DNA from: Rhizobium sp. P32RR-XVIII | GTDB taxonomy: Bacteria; Pseudomonadota; Alphaproteobacteria; Rhizobiales; Rhizobiaceae | Direction: 5' to 3' | DNA: 64,000 nt | Assembly: GCF_012641395.1 (NCBI RefSeq) | Contig: NZ_JABAIH010000017.1 | Location: 25,082 to 89,081, forward strand | In this document: piece by piece, positions 42,904 through 51,560 of the stretch | How positions within the stretch are numbered: position 1 is the stretch's first letter | Layout of the letters: every line of letters starts with the position of its first letter | Notes under the pieces: generated by a model | Database searches by the model: none | What the model saw: the letters and a program-made list of their open reading frames with translations, nothing else | Told to the model about the DNA's origin: nothing | Position numbers and translations under genes: made by a program

Positions 42904-43796
42904 GCTGCACCTCCCACAACCCCAAGCCGCTTTCGCAACGCCTCCAGGCCACCAAATTTGCGCAGGTACTCCTCATGACCTGCAGTCCGAACGAATTCAT
43001 TGAGGTACGCCTGGGCAGCCTCGGGCGAAGAACCCGCCTTCGCGAAATCGCGGATGTGGTCGACATCCTCGTCATGGATCGTGTCACATGCTAGCGGGTG
43101 ACCGCCAAACGGCACATGGACGACCGCTTCGACCCATTGGCTCGGGATGTATGTGAGGTTGGGCTGCTCCATGATCTCGCTGTGGTCGACGATTTCCTCG
43201 ACCGTTACGATGAGCCGCTTCGAGCCTCGCGCGATAATCTGATCGACATCGTCGGAATCTCGGAGCAGCGGCCACTGCACGTTGCCGAACTTGTCGGCAC
43301 GATATCCATGCATCACCGTGAATTCCGCGTCGATCGCGCGAACGGCGGCGTAGATGTCACCAGTGAACGGGCAGGTCATTTCGGTTACGATAGAGGCATC
43401 CTGCCCCATCATATCGGTTCCCAAAATTGCCTTCGTGGGAAAGAATCCTACGCCAGCACAGGCAGCCTGAAATCGTGCGACCATCGTTGATTCCGAAAAG
43501 TCGCGAACCTCGACCTTTCCGGCTTCGACGGCACGGCGGAAATTCGGTGCCAGTCCATGCCAGAACAATCCCACATAGACTCCTTCATAGCGATGGAGAA
43601 GACCCGCGGCCGCAAGCATGTCGACTGAAACGCCAGTGGCAAATGTGTAGACGGTCAGGTCGCCAATGGACTGCCGTATCATTTCACGAACGGCTGCATT
43701 CGGCTGTCGTCGCATGATGTTGCCGCCCAGGGCTACCCTGCTTCCGGACGGAATCCGACTGATCGCTTCCGAAAGCGACACAAATTTCTCTTTCAT
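42900..43796 (-). CDS. CoA-transferase-like subunit A (glutaconate CoA-transferase/IpdA type)
   Basis: A 298-residue alpha-type subunit and the first structural gene of the operon. The N-terminus MKEKFVSLSEAISRIPSGSR followed by VALGGNIMRRQP is the family's Gly-rich CoA-binding entrance. VGLFWHGLAPNFRRAVE, TDMMGQDASIVTEMTCPFTG and ADKFGNVQWP are further family boxes. It pairs with subunit B through a 4-base overlap. The upstream 86 bases hold the LacI-type operator. The substrate acid is unknown. Confidence 0.82.
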   Translation of the reverse strand: MKEKFVSLSEAISRIPSGSRVALGGNIMRRQPNAAVREMIRQSIGDLTVYTFATGVSVDMLAAAGLLHRYEGVYVGLFWHGLAPNFRRAVEAGKVEVRDFSESTMVARFQAACAGVGFFPTKAILGTDMMGQDASIVTEMTCPFTGDIYAAVRAIDAEFTVMHGYRADKFGNVQWPLLRDSDDVDQIIARGSKRLIVTVEEIVDHSEIMEQPNLTYIPSQWVEAVVHVPFGGHPLACDTIHDEDVDHIRDFAKAGSSPEAAQAYLNEFVRTAGHEEYLRKFGGLEALRKRLGVVGGAA

Positions 43797-43834
43797 AGGA
43801 CCCTTGTCTCCCAGCGGCTATGCAGGCCGCCTTC

Positions 43835-43886
43835 AAAATAAAAACGTTTCTATACATAATAGAAACGTTTTTATTTTTGCCGTCAA
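43835..43886 (-). promoter_or_regulatory. Promoter with twin LacI-type operator
   Basis: Perfect 19-bp inverted-repeat arms (43835-43853 and 43859-43877) around a 5-base centre. Each arm contains a complete LacI-type core AAACGTTT; the two core centres are 21 bp apart, i.e. two helical turns on the same face. On the minus strand TTGACG (43881-43886) and TATTAT (43856-43861), 19 bases apart, form a plausible promoter that the operator overlaps, so binding of the adjacent LacI protein should block the catabolic operon. The stop of lacI overlaps the -35 box. Confidence 0.75.
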
Positions 43887-44959
43887 TGAGATTTTTGAGG
43901 GGGCAGGAAGTTTTTCTGTTGAATCTGGGTGGGATCAGACGAGTTTGCAGTGGTACGGCGGATCACGAGCTCGGTGGAAAAGATGTGAGCCTCACCAGTG
44001 AGATTCTCGCCCTTGATCATCCTTACAAGCATTTCGGCGGCACAGACGCCCATTTTACGCCGCGGCGGTCGAGTTGTCGTAAGCTCGACACCCGAAAACT
44101 GTGCAAACGGGATATCGTCGGCACCTGTCAAAGACATATCCTCCGGGATTCGGACGTTCATTTCACGCGCCGCCTCTAGGAATCCAAGAGCGTTCATGTC
44201 GTTGCTGGCGATGACGGCCGTAGGTCGGTGGCGCATTTTGAAAACGTGCTCCGCAGCCTCGCGACCCGCAGCCAAGCCGTAATCGCTTTTTATAATCAGC
44301 GCTTCGTCGTCGTCCAAACCCTTCAGGCGCACGATTGCCCTATAGGCTCGCTGACGTTCTTGTACTGTGCTCGAATCCTGCGGTCCTTCCACCAGCGCGA
44401 TACGCGTATGCCCAAGATCAATCAGATGATCCATGACAACCTTGATGGCCTGGTGGTTATCTGTTCCGACGTAAGGATCGGGAAACTCGACACTGCGGCG
44501 GTGCATGAGCACAAAGGGAACGTCCGACATCAATGAGCGAAATTCCTCGCCGCGCGAGCGCTGCGAAATCAAAATCATCCCATCCACATTTCGATCGCGC
44601 ATTCCTTCCATCAGCGTTAGCTGACGTGACGCAATATCGTCTGTGTTACAGAGGATGACACTGAGGTTCTCGCGCATCGTGACATCGTCAATCCCACGGA
44701 GGTGATCAGCGACAGATGGGTTTGCAACGTCTGCAACGAGTACGCCGATAGCCGAGGTGCGGTTCATTCTGAGGCCCCGTGCGATCGGAGACGCGCGGTA
44801 TCCGAGGCGCTCTGCGACCTCCCTGACCCGTCGTTTCGTTTCTTCTGTCACAAGGCTGCTGTTTGACAGAGCGTTGGATACTGTGGACAGTGCGAGGCCA
44901 CACTCCTGCGCGACGTCTTTGATTGTAACGCGTTTACGCGGCTTATCCTCGAGGGGCAT
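43883..44959 (-). CDS. LacI-family transcriptional regulator
   Basis: A 358-residue repressor. The DNA-binding head VTIKDVAQECGLALSTVSNAL followed by LGYRASPIARGLRMNRT (hinge helix) is typical LacI/GalR. The effector domain runs from AIGVLVADVANPSVADHLRG to the C-terminus, with VAVIASNDMNALGFLEA-like ligand-fold motifs and LSLTGADDIPFAQFSGVELT. It directly precedes the operon it presumably controls, and the intervening region carries two AACGTT-centred operators as expected for this family. The inducer is probably a sugar-like substrate or intermediate. Confidence 0.92.
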   Translation of the reverse strand: MPLEDKPRKRVTIKDVAQECGLALSTVSNALSNSSLVTEETKRRVREVAERLGYRASPIARGLRMNRTSAIGVLVADVANPSVADHLRGIDDVTMRENLSVILCNTDDIASRQLTLMEGMRDRNVDGMILISQRSRGEEFRSLMSDVPFVLMHRRSVEFPDPYVGTDNHQAIKVVMDHLIDLGHTRIALVEGPQDSSTVQERQRAYRAIVRLKGLDDDEALIIKSDYGLAAGREAAEHVFKMRHRPTAVIASNDMNALGFLEAAREMNVRIPEDMSLTGADDIPFAQFSGVELTTTRPPRRKMGVCAAEMLVRMIKGENLTGEAHIFSTELVIRRTTANSSDPTQIQQKNFLPPQKSH

Positions 44960-45759
44960 GGCATACCTTGAAATGCAATCGGTTGAAAATCGTGGCGGTC
45001 AGCGCCGCCCCCTCGGCATGCCAAAAAGCGATAATCCGCTCAGTCGGACTGCGGGATTAACATCAGAATAGGTTTCGCGGACGGTGGGCTCGGGATAATG
45101 CACCGCCCGCCGGTCTATGCAGTCAAACATTCCCGTGTCCCCTTCTTGCCGCCAATGAAAACGATTTTATTGCGAAATACGCGCGTAGGGCAAGCTAAAT
45201 CGGCTAACAGTGCCATGTCTTGTTCATCCGGGCGCTGTAGCCGTCTGGAAGTTTGGACGATTTCCAAAGATCACGCATCCCACACGGTTCGGAATCGTAA
45301 GCACCGCGGAGCTCTAGGCGGTCGAGGTGATCTTCGTGCCGTCGAGTATTCTTTCAAGCGACCTGTCCGGTTGCTCGGCGTCACGCTTTCGTCACTGACG
45401 ATGGAAGATGCCGGCGCTGCGGAGATCCAGTCCCAACTCGATCTCGGTATCTGACGCAGATGCCCAGAAACGAAAAAGCGTGCCGCGGGAGGAGGTCCGG
45501 CAGGCTTTTCGAAAAGAACCGAACAGCGACTGGGAGGAGGAGTGCCGCTGTTCCTACAAGACGTCCCTAGGAGGAGTGGGCCGTCTGAAACTCGAAGCTC
45601 TGCCGGAGGCAGGTGAATCACTTCGATAAACCCAGTTATATACCGCCCGTGGTCAATTCCCATGCTTTATGCTGCACTGCAGCTATGCAAGAAACACAAG
45701 TCGGAAAGGCTTGCCCTGGAACGACGGCCAAAACAGATCCCAACATGGGAAACCGACGC
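44960..45759. other. Intergenic region upstream of lacI
   Basis: About 800 bases without a convincing gene; short frames on both strands lack ribosome sites and look random. A segment TGAAAACGATTTTATT near 45156-45171 resembles an imperfect LacI half-operator and might serve autoregulation of the repressor. Otherwise I see nothing. Confidence 0.4.
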
Positions 45760-45787
45760 AAAAACGCCCGCGTCATCAGCGGGCGTC
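45760..45787 (-). terminator. Intrinsic terminator of the DUF1127 gene
   Basis: Arms ACGCCCGC (45764-45771) and GCGGGCGT (45779-45786), 7-base loop, followed on the minus strand by a run of T (45760-45764). It begins about 40 bases past the DUF1127 stop. Confidence 0.82.
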
Positions 45788-45823
45788 GAGCGGTCTCGAA
45801 GACTAGATACTGTGTGCGTGCGG

Positions 45824-45970
45824 TTAGCGCGCGATCGATGCGCGGGCAACGCTGCGGATGTCAGCGCGGTCGATGCCGAGGTCCTGCAGTTCACGGCTGG
45901 ACATACGGCCAAGTTCGTTAACGGTCTGACGGAACTTGCGCCAATTGTTGAAAGAGCGTGCTACGTTCAT
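45824..45970 (-). CDS. DUF1127 small protein
   Basis: A 48-residue protein MNVARSFNNWRKFRQTVNEL then GRMSSRELQDLGIDRADIRS VARASIAR, the hallmark of DUF1127 (arginine-rich, SSRELxDLGI motif). Rhizobia carry many copies; members studied in Agrobacterium influence phosphate and carbon metabolism and RNA turnover. AAGGGGAT lies upstream of ATG 45970; the frame is open further upstream to 46153, but that part lacks the family pattern. A clear terminator follows, so it is a monocistronic unit. Confidence 0.88.
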   Translation of the reverse strand: MNVARSFNNWRKFRQTVNELGRMSSRELQDLGIDRADIRSVARASIAR

Positions 45971-46816
45971 GATAATCCCCTTTCCTGAGGGCTCTGACGT
46001 CAGTAACCTTGCTTGGCTCCGACGTCGTTTCGATGATTGGAATATAGACATTTCAATCGGTTTAAAACAGCAACAATCCCTCACCCCACCTATGCACGGA
46101 GCGCATAGGATCTTCAGTTTTCGCGGGCAATGCTTATAAGACTGGCGCGCCATGAGCTCGGAGGCGCGTCTCAGAGGAGAAACTCAATGCTGTAAGCTGC
46201 TCGCGACGACAGGTGCGCCGAATTCCTTAGCGTCCGAAATTTGCGATTTATTACGGACGCCATAACCCGGATGACCGCCTTGATGAGAGCAGAACCTGAG
46301 ACCCCGTCATTCGACATCTGGCGCAGTTGAAAGGATTAGAACCAACGACCCAGCCAATCAGATTACACCGTAATGTCTCGCTTTGCCGAAACTATCGTTG
46401 ATTATCATACAGGGCCATGTTGCCTGCCAGCCATTCTTTGGCCACTAGCATTGTTTGTCGATTCGCGTTCAAGGCGCATTCTCACAGCATCGATTTATCG
46501 GACACGCTATGAAAAGTTCCTCGCGCAAGAAGCCGGGCTCTACACTTCGCGACAAGGTATCGGGTATTCTCGAGATGCTGCATGCACTGTCAAAACCGAA
46601 TATCGCCTGGTATCGACGACTGTCGAAAAAGCATCGACCACTGCACCCGAGAGCACTCCCCAGCGTCTTTGAAGCCGTTTGGGGCTTCTTCATTGCCCGA
46701 AAATTCGATCGCGCATGTGATTTTGCGCCACAATCTCGGCGGAAATTAACCAGAAAAACAACGCGGCGGCAGTAGTTTCAATTCTCGCTACCCGCTCCAG
46801 ACGTACAGCCCGGCAG
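45971..46816. other. Intergenic region without a supported gene
   Basis: About 850 bases. It must contain the DUF1127 promoter. A frame at 46509-46775 (MKSSSRKKPGSTLRDKVSGI, basic, one hydrophobic patch VWGFFIARKF) could be a small gene but has no good ribosome site. Nothing else is recognised. Confidence 0.35.
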
Positions 46817-47719
46817 TCAAACCGGCTTGCGTTTGAACTCTTCCCGCAAGTAGTTGATAAACAAACGGGCACGGTAAGGAAGATAGCGTGAGTCCTGATA
46901 AACGATATAGAGGGGCCGCTTCGTGCATTCGTAATCGGGCAAAACCTGACGCAGCGTGCCAAAGGCCAGATCGTGGCGGATGGCATAGAGCGGCAGCATA
47001 GCCACACCTGCCGACTGGACGACGGTGTCACGCAGGAAGGTGACGCTGTTCGTGAAGATCGAACCTCGGACCCGGACCGAGGCGGTTTCGCCCTGCCGGT
47101 GAAACCGCCAGATCGAATCGTTGGCATAAGACCGATGCACAAGGCAATTGTGCGCCTTCAGATCGGACGGTTTGTCTATCGCGGGGTGGCTGTCGAAATA
47201 ATCTTTGCCGGCGCACAATACCCAGTCGGTCTCTCCGATCTTGGCGTTAATTAGATTAGCATCGTCCAGGTCATCCATCGAAAGACCGAGGTCAAAATCC
47301 CCCTCGAAGAAATCAGACGGCGCAAAGCCGCGGCCCAGTAAGATGAGCGTAAAATGTATCCCCGGATATTTTTTTGAAAACTCAACGATTGCCGGCCCCA
47401 AGCGCAGATTGCCGAAACCCATGGAGGCCATGATCTTCAAATGACCTCTTTCACCGGCCTGTTCTTCGGCAAGGCGCCCCTCCACTTCCACCAACCCCTG
47501 AAGTAATGCCGAACAGCTTTTGAGGTATTCCGCGCCGGCCTCCGTCAGCACGAGGGATCGGGTGGTACGCCGGACCAGCAGCACCCCGAGATGGTCTTCC
47601 AACTGCTTGAGATGCGCGCTTGCAAGCGACCTGGAAATCCCGAGTTCATGCGCCGCTCGCGCCAAGCTTCCCGACTTGGTTATTTGCAAGAAAGTGCCGA
47701 TGATCTTGAGTCTGTCCAT
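46817..47719 (-). CDS. LysR-family transcriptional regulator
   Basis: A 300-residue LTTR. The N-terminal winged HTH reads MDRLKIIGTFLQITKSGSLA with AAHELGISRSLASAHLKQLE and LLVRRTTRSLVLTEAG. The effector-binding domain follows from GHLKIMASMGFGNLRLGPAI. The pattern is closest to the CrgA-like/DsdC-like subgroup that starts directly with MDR/MDK. It lies 54 bases downstream of the MBL-fold gene on the same strand, and probably controls the surrounding GMC-MBL and ABC-ALDH genes, although its own place at the end of the operon is unusual. Confidence 0.88.
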   Translation of the reverse strand: MDRLKIIGTFLQITKSGSLARAAHELGISRSLASAHLKQLEDHLGVLLVRRTTRSLVLTEAGAEYLKSCSALLQGLVEVEGRLAEEQAGERGHLKIMASMGFGNLRLGPAIVEFSKKYPGIHFTLILLGRGFAPSDFFEGDFDLGLSMDDLDDANLINAKIGETDWVLCAGKDYFDSHPAIDKPSDLKAHNCLVHRSYANDSIWRFHRQGETASVRVRGSIFTNSVTFLRDTVVQSAGVAMLPLYAIRHDLAFGTLRQVLPDYECTKRPLYIVYQDSRYLPYRARLFINYLREEFKRKPV

Positions 47720-47773
47720 TATTCCGCAGCTTGCCTACCGAAAATCTCGGGCCGTCCACAGGGCCGTGCCGTG

Positions 47774-48586
47774 TCAGGTGTCCGGCAGCAAGGTATATCC
47801 GGCACGGCTGCGTTCCAAGCGCGCAAATCCCGGCGCATCAAAATGGGCGCCCGCCAGAGCCAGGCCTTCGTTACTGACGGTATCGAAGACGCGCATCCGG
47901 GTGGCGGCAGCCATCTCGGGATCGACATCAAAGATCAGAGCGGTCTGCGGCAGCGGAACCTGAAGTTTCGCGAAATGGACGATGTCGCCCCAGACGAGTA
48001 CGGGCCCCGTGGTGCCGCTGACACGCCAACTGCAATGGCCGGGAGTATGGCCCGGCGCCGGTACGGCCTCGATCCCCGGAAGGCCCTCGCCCCCCTTCAC
48101 GGTTCGAAGCCGCTCGATATACGGCCCCAGCGACCGCTTCGCATTGCGGAAATTCCGCGTCAGGCGGTCACTGGCATTCGCCGGCAACGTGCCCAGCCAG
48201 AAGTTCACCTCGTTTTCATGGATGAGCAGGCCGGCATTGGGAAAGACCGCTTTTCCCTCCCGATCGGTCAACCCGTTCGAATGATCGGGATGAATATGGG
48301 TCAGCACCACATGGTCAACGTCGCTGGCTTCGACGCCCAGAGCGTGCAGGCTTTCCAGTATCCTGCCATGCGACGGCCGCGCGGTCTCTCCGCCGCCCGT
48401 ATCGACCAGCACGGTCATGGTCGGTGAGCGCAGCAGAAACCCGAAGACCGGGATCGGGATCTTCTGACCAACCGGAATCCCCAGCAGTTCCTCAACCTGT
48501 TCCGCCGGCTGGTTGCGGACGGCATCATGAGCGGACAGCAACTCTCCGTCGCTTACCGCGTCGATCCTCCATAGGCTATCCACCAC
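47774..48586 (-). CDS. MBL-fold metallo-hydrolase
   Basis: A 270-residue metallo-beta-lactamase-fold enzyme. VVLTHIHPDHSNGL (His97, His99, Asp101, His102) binds the two metals; PGHTPGHCSW supplies the third His and VWGDIVHF the bridging Asp. No signal peptide is visible. This subgroup includes lactonases (such as AHL lactonases) and organophosphate-hydrolase-like enzymes. Sitting between a GMC oxidase/dehydrogenase and a LysR regulator it may open a lactone formed by sugar or alcohol oxidation, which is inference. The start is GTG 48586, with GGGAGGAG just upstream. Confidence 0.82.
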   Translation of the reverse strand: MVDSLWRIDAVSDGELLSAHDAVRNQPAEQVEELLGIPVGQKIPIPVFGFLLRSPTMTVLVDTGGGETARPSHGRILESLHALGVEASDVDHVVLTHIHPDHSNGLTDREGKAVFPNAGLLIHENEVNFWLGTLPANASDRLTRNFRNAKRSLGPYIERLRTVKGGEGLPGIEAVPAPGHTPGHCSWRVSGTTGPVLVWGDIVHFAKLQVPLPQTALIFDVDPEMAAATRMRVFDTVSNEGLALAGAHFDAPGFARLERSRAGYTLLPDT

Positions 48587-48622
48587 GCGCTCCTCCCTGT
48601 TGACGCGGTCGTCTATACATCA

Positions 48623-50230
48623 TCAGCCCGCGCGAATGGAATCGGAGATTTTCTCGGCGATCATGATAACCGCAGCGTTGATATGGCCGCTGGGCATGTC
48701 TGGCATGACGGAGGCATCGACGACGCGCAAGCCCTCCATGCCCCGGAGCTTCAGATCCACGTCTACGACGCTTGTCTCGTCTGTACCCATCTTGCAGGTA
48801 CCGGCCGGATGGTTTGCGGTGATCGCCGTCTGCCGCAGGAGCGCTTCGACCTCGGCATCGCTGTTGGGCGCCTTTTTCGGTGTGACCTCCCGCCCTCGGA
48901 AAGCGTCGAGCCCCCGCTGATGCGCAAGCTCGCGGCCGAGCTTATAGCCATCGCGCAGGGTTTCGAGGTCGCCAGGCTCGGAAAACGGATTGAAGTGGAT
49001 CAACGGCGCATCCCGGTTGTCGGCAGAGCGCAACCGAACGGTACCACGGCTTTTCGGATGCAGCAGGCAGGGCCGGATACCAAAGCCGTCGGTATAGGCC
49101 GGCTTGATTCCCGGAAACCACAGGTCGGCCTGCATCGGTAGCCCACGGAACATGAATTCGATGTCGGGGACAGGCTGGGTCGCGGTGGTTTTGATAAAGG
49201 CATGCAGTCCCCCAGGAACGACGGTACCCGGACCGGTGCCGCTAAGATAAGCCTGGACCATCGCAAAGGCCATACGATCGAAACGCAACGTCTGGCGCAG
49301 CTCCGATGGCGGGTCAAGCCGCTCGTACATGTTCAGCGCCGCCATGTGATCTTGCAGATTCTCGCCCACCGGCAGTGAGACCAGCGGTCGGATTCCGCTG
49401 GATTCGAGATGCGCGGCAGGACCGATGCCCGACCGCATCAGAAGCTTTGGAGAGTTGAACGCGCCTGCGGACAGGATCACCTCTCTTGCCGCGCGTGCAT
49501 CCACCGTTCTGCCACCTTGCCGATAGCGGATGCCGCGTGCCTTCAAGTTTTCGATGATGATGGTATCAACATCGACACCCGTGACGAGCGTCAGGTTTTT
49601 TCGGGACCGGACCGGCTTCAGAAAGGCGTTCGCCGTCGAGGCGCGCCGTCCGCGGGCGATGGTGTACTGACTGCGGCCAATGCCGACGGGCGGCTCTGAA
49701 TTATAGTCGTCGAGGATCGGCAGCCCCATTTCGTTGGCTGCCGCCTGCCAGGCGGCATACAGCGGATCATCCGTTCGGGCATATTCCACCCCGAGCGGGC
49801 CGTCCGTGCCCCGCCATTCGCTGGCCTCGCCCGCCCAGGTTTCTGAGCGACGGAAATACGGCAAGCAGTCGGCATAGGACCAGCCGGGTGCGCCGTTGCT
49901 GGCCCATCGGTCGTAGTCTCCGGGATGGCCGCGGGTATAGGCCATGACATTGATCGAGGAAGATCCACCCAGCACCTTGCCACGGGGCGCCTTCAGTGAC
50001 CGCCCATCGAGACCCGGTTCCGGTTCGGACGCATATCCCCAGTCATAGAGCCCCCAAGCCAGAAGCTTGCCCATGCCCAGCGGAATATGGATGAAGGGAT
50101 GCCGGTCCGGCGGGCCTGCCTCCAGCAGCAAAACCTTAGTGTGTCCGTCTTCGGTCAACCTGTTCGCCAGGACACAACCGGCCGATCCGGCGCCGACCAC
50201 GATGAAATCGAATTCTAGATGTGGACTCAT
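48623..50230 (-). CDS. GMC-family FAD oxidoreductase (choline dehydrogenase-like)
   Basis: A 535-residue flavoprotein. The FAD-binding FDFIVVGAGSAGCVLANRL (about 6-24), LLLEAG, and GMC signature 1 around PRGKVLGGSSSINVMAYTRG (about 83) are present. Signature 2 is at about 255 (SAGAFNSPKLLMRSGIGP) and the active-site His at about 464 in NHPAGTCKMG, with a second His in SGHINAAVIMIAEK. GMC enzymes oxidise primary alcohols to aldehydes. The divergent operon ends with an aldehyde dehydrogenase that could continue the oxidation. The substrate is unlikely to be choline itself, because the usual betA/betB/betI arrangement is absent. Confidence 0.88.
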   Translation of the reverse strand: MSPHLEFDFIVVGAGSAGCVLANRLTEDGHTKVLLLEAGPPDRHPFIHIPLGMGKLLAWGLYDWGYASEPEPGLDGRSLKAPRGKVLGGSSSINVMAYTRGHPGDYDRWASNGAPGWSYADCLPYFRRSETWAGEASEWRGTDGPLGVEYARTDDPLYAAWQAAANEMGLPILDDYNSEPPVGIGRSQYTIARGRRASTANAFLKPVRSRKNLTLVTGVDVDTIIIENLKARGIRYRQGGRTVDARAAREVILSAGAFNSPKLLMRSGIGPAAHLESSGIRPLVSLPVGENLQDHMAALNMYERLDPPSELRQTLRFDRMAFAMVQAYLSGTGPGTVVPGGLHAFIKTTATQPVPDIEFMFRGLPMQADLWFPGIKPAYTDGFGIRPCLLHPKSRGTVRLRSADNRDAPLIHFNPFSEPGDLETLRDGYKLGRELAHQRGLDAFRGREVTPKKAPNSDAEVEALLRQTAITANHPAGTCKMGTDETSVVDVDLKLRGMEGLRVVDASVMPDMPSGHINAAVIMIAEKISDSIRAG

Positions 50231-50696
50231 GTCTCCCCGACCAATTGTTTATGTTTTCGGCCGCATCAGCTTTCCAACATCGGGATATGCCAGCAGCCGG
50301 GCAATGCCCTCCTCTGCCGCCGCAGCCAGGATTTTGGGTTACAGAAAACACTCCTATACCCACAGCACTCCACGGGCGCGGCAGCCCGGCGTGCGGCGTA
50401 AATGACCACCGTCGCCTGTCCGTCCCTAACCAGTTTGCCCGGCATTGTGTAGGCGCGCTCTCTTGCATGCTCTGTCGCGATTCGCTGCACAATCGATGGA
50501 ATTATTGTCCAAGAAATCTTCACATAGCGTGCAATCAGGCACATCTTTTCAGCCTGCCGGGCCTTTGCTAGGGCTATACAACATCGCAAAGTTCATCGGC
50601 TGTGGTAACAAAGCGCCACAAAAGAGGGCCGTCGAGCAGGCCCCCGCTAAACAAGTGTGTGCAAAACTGAAAGTCCAAACATGGGAGGAGCATTGT
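50231..50696. other. Divergent intergenic region of the GMC and ABC genes
   Basis: About 465 bases between divergently transcribed genes, the likely control region for both and a likely LysR target. I could not pick out a clear T-N11-A dyad or promoter. A frame fused to the ABC gene here is not counted as coding, because the ribosome site points to 50697. Confidence 0.4.
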
Positions 50697-51560
50697 TTGG
50701 CTGAAGAATATACCAAAACGGTGCGCGAAGCTTCGTTTGAAAAATCCAGGCCGGCCGCAGGGTCACCGCTGGTCATTCGCAACGCGGTCAAGCGCTTTGC
50801 CTCGAAAGGGGGCGAGGTCACGGCGGTCAGCGATATGTCTTTCGATGTTGCTACGGGCCAATTCGTTTCTGTAATCGGCCCTTCGGGCTGCGGGAAATCG
50901 ACCCTGTTCAATATGATTGGCGGCCTTGTTGACAGCTACGAGGGCGATGTTTTGGTTCAAGGGCAGCGGGTAAGCGGCCCCCACCCCGCCGTCGGCCTGG
51001 TTTTTCAGGAGGAATCGACCTTTCCCTGGCTAAACGTGATCGACAACGTCACCTTCCCGCTCGAACTGCGGAAGATTCCGCGCACGGAAAGATACAACCA
51101 GGCCCGGGAGTTCATTGCAATGGTCGGGCTGGCGGGGTTTGAGCATAGCATGCCTTACGAATTGTCGGGCGGCATGAAGCAGCGCGTTTCGATTGCACGG
51201 ACACTCATTACCCACCCGCAAATTTTGCTGATGGATGAGCCCTTCGCGGCACTGGACGAGCAGACCAGAGTGCTCCTGGGTGAGAAGATTACGGAAATCC
51301 AGCAGAAACTCAAGCAGACCACGCTGCTGATCACGCACAACCTGACCGAAGCCGTGCAGCTTTCGGACCGAATCGTCATCATGACCTACCGTCCCGGCCG
51401 GGTGAAGCGTATCATCGATATCGACCTGCCGCGGCCGCGCACCGCAGAAGTCGTGTCGAGTGACGCTTTCGGGCATTATGTCGCGGAAGTTTGGTCTGAC
51501 CTGCGCGAAGAAGCCTCCAGAGGTATGGTGGAGTCCGATGGATCGAAGGCGCCGCACTAA
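50697..51560 (+). CDS. NitT/TauT-type ABC transporter ATPase
   Basis: A 287-residue ATP-binding protein. Walker A GPSGCGKST (about 68), signature ELSGGMKQRVSIART (about 158), Walker B ILLMDEPFAALDEQ (about 178) and the switch His in LLITHNLTEAVQLSDR place it with SsuB/TauB/NrtD. The start is TTG 50697, with GGGAGGAG (50683-50690) 6 bases upstream; the frame is open back to 50445 but that part has no family character. The permease gene overlaps its end. Confidence 0.9.
   Translation: MAEEYTKTVREASFEKSRPAAGSPLVIRNAVKRFASKGGEVTAVSDMSFDVATGQFVSVIGPSGCGKSTLFNMIGGLVDSYEGDVLVQGQRVSGPHPAVGLVFQEESTFPWLNVIDNVTFPLELRKIPRTERYNQAREFIAMVGLAGFEHSMPYELSGGMKQRVSIARTLITHPQILLMDEPFAALDEQTRVLLGEKITEIQQKLKQTTLLITHNLTEAVQLSDRIVIMTYRPGRVKRIIDIDLPRPRTAEVVSSDAFGHYVAEVWSDLREEASRGMVESDGSKAPH

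Noticed and set aside
43835..43877. Inverted repeat read as a lacI terminator
   Set aside because: The stem would be mostly A-T pairs, and the arms contain LacI-type AACGTT cores with 21-bp spacing, so an operator is the better reading. A minor termination effect is not excluded.
45271..45663. Possible 130-residue minus-strand gene upstream of lacI
   Set aside because: Pro/Ser/Arg-rich composition without a start signal or recognisable family; likely chance open frame.
46455..46775. Possible 106-residue gene
   Set aside because: No ribosome site, no domain, atypical basic composition; reported only as part of an intergenic stretch.
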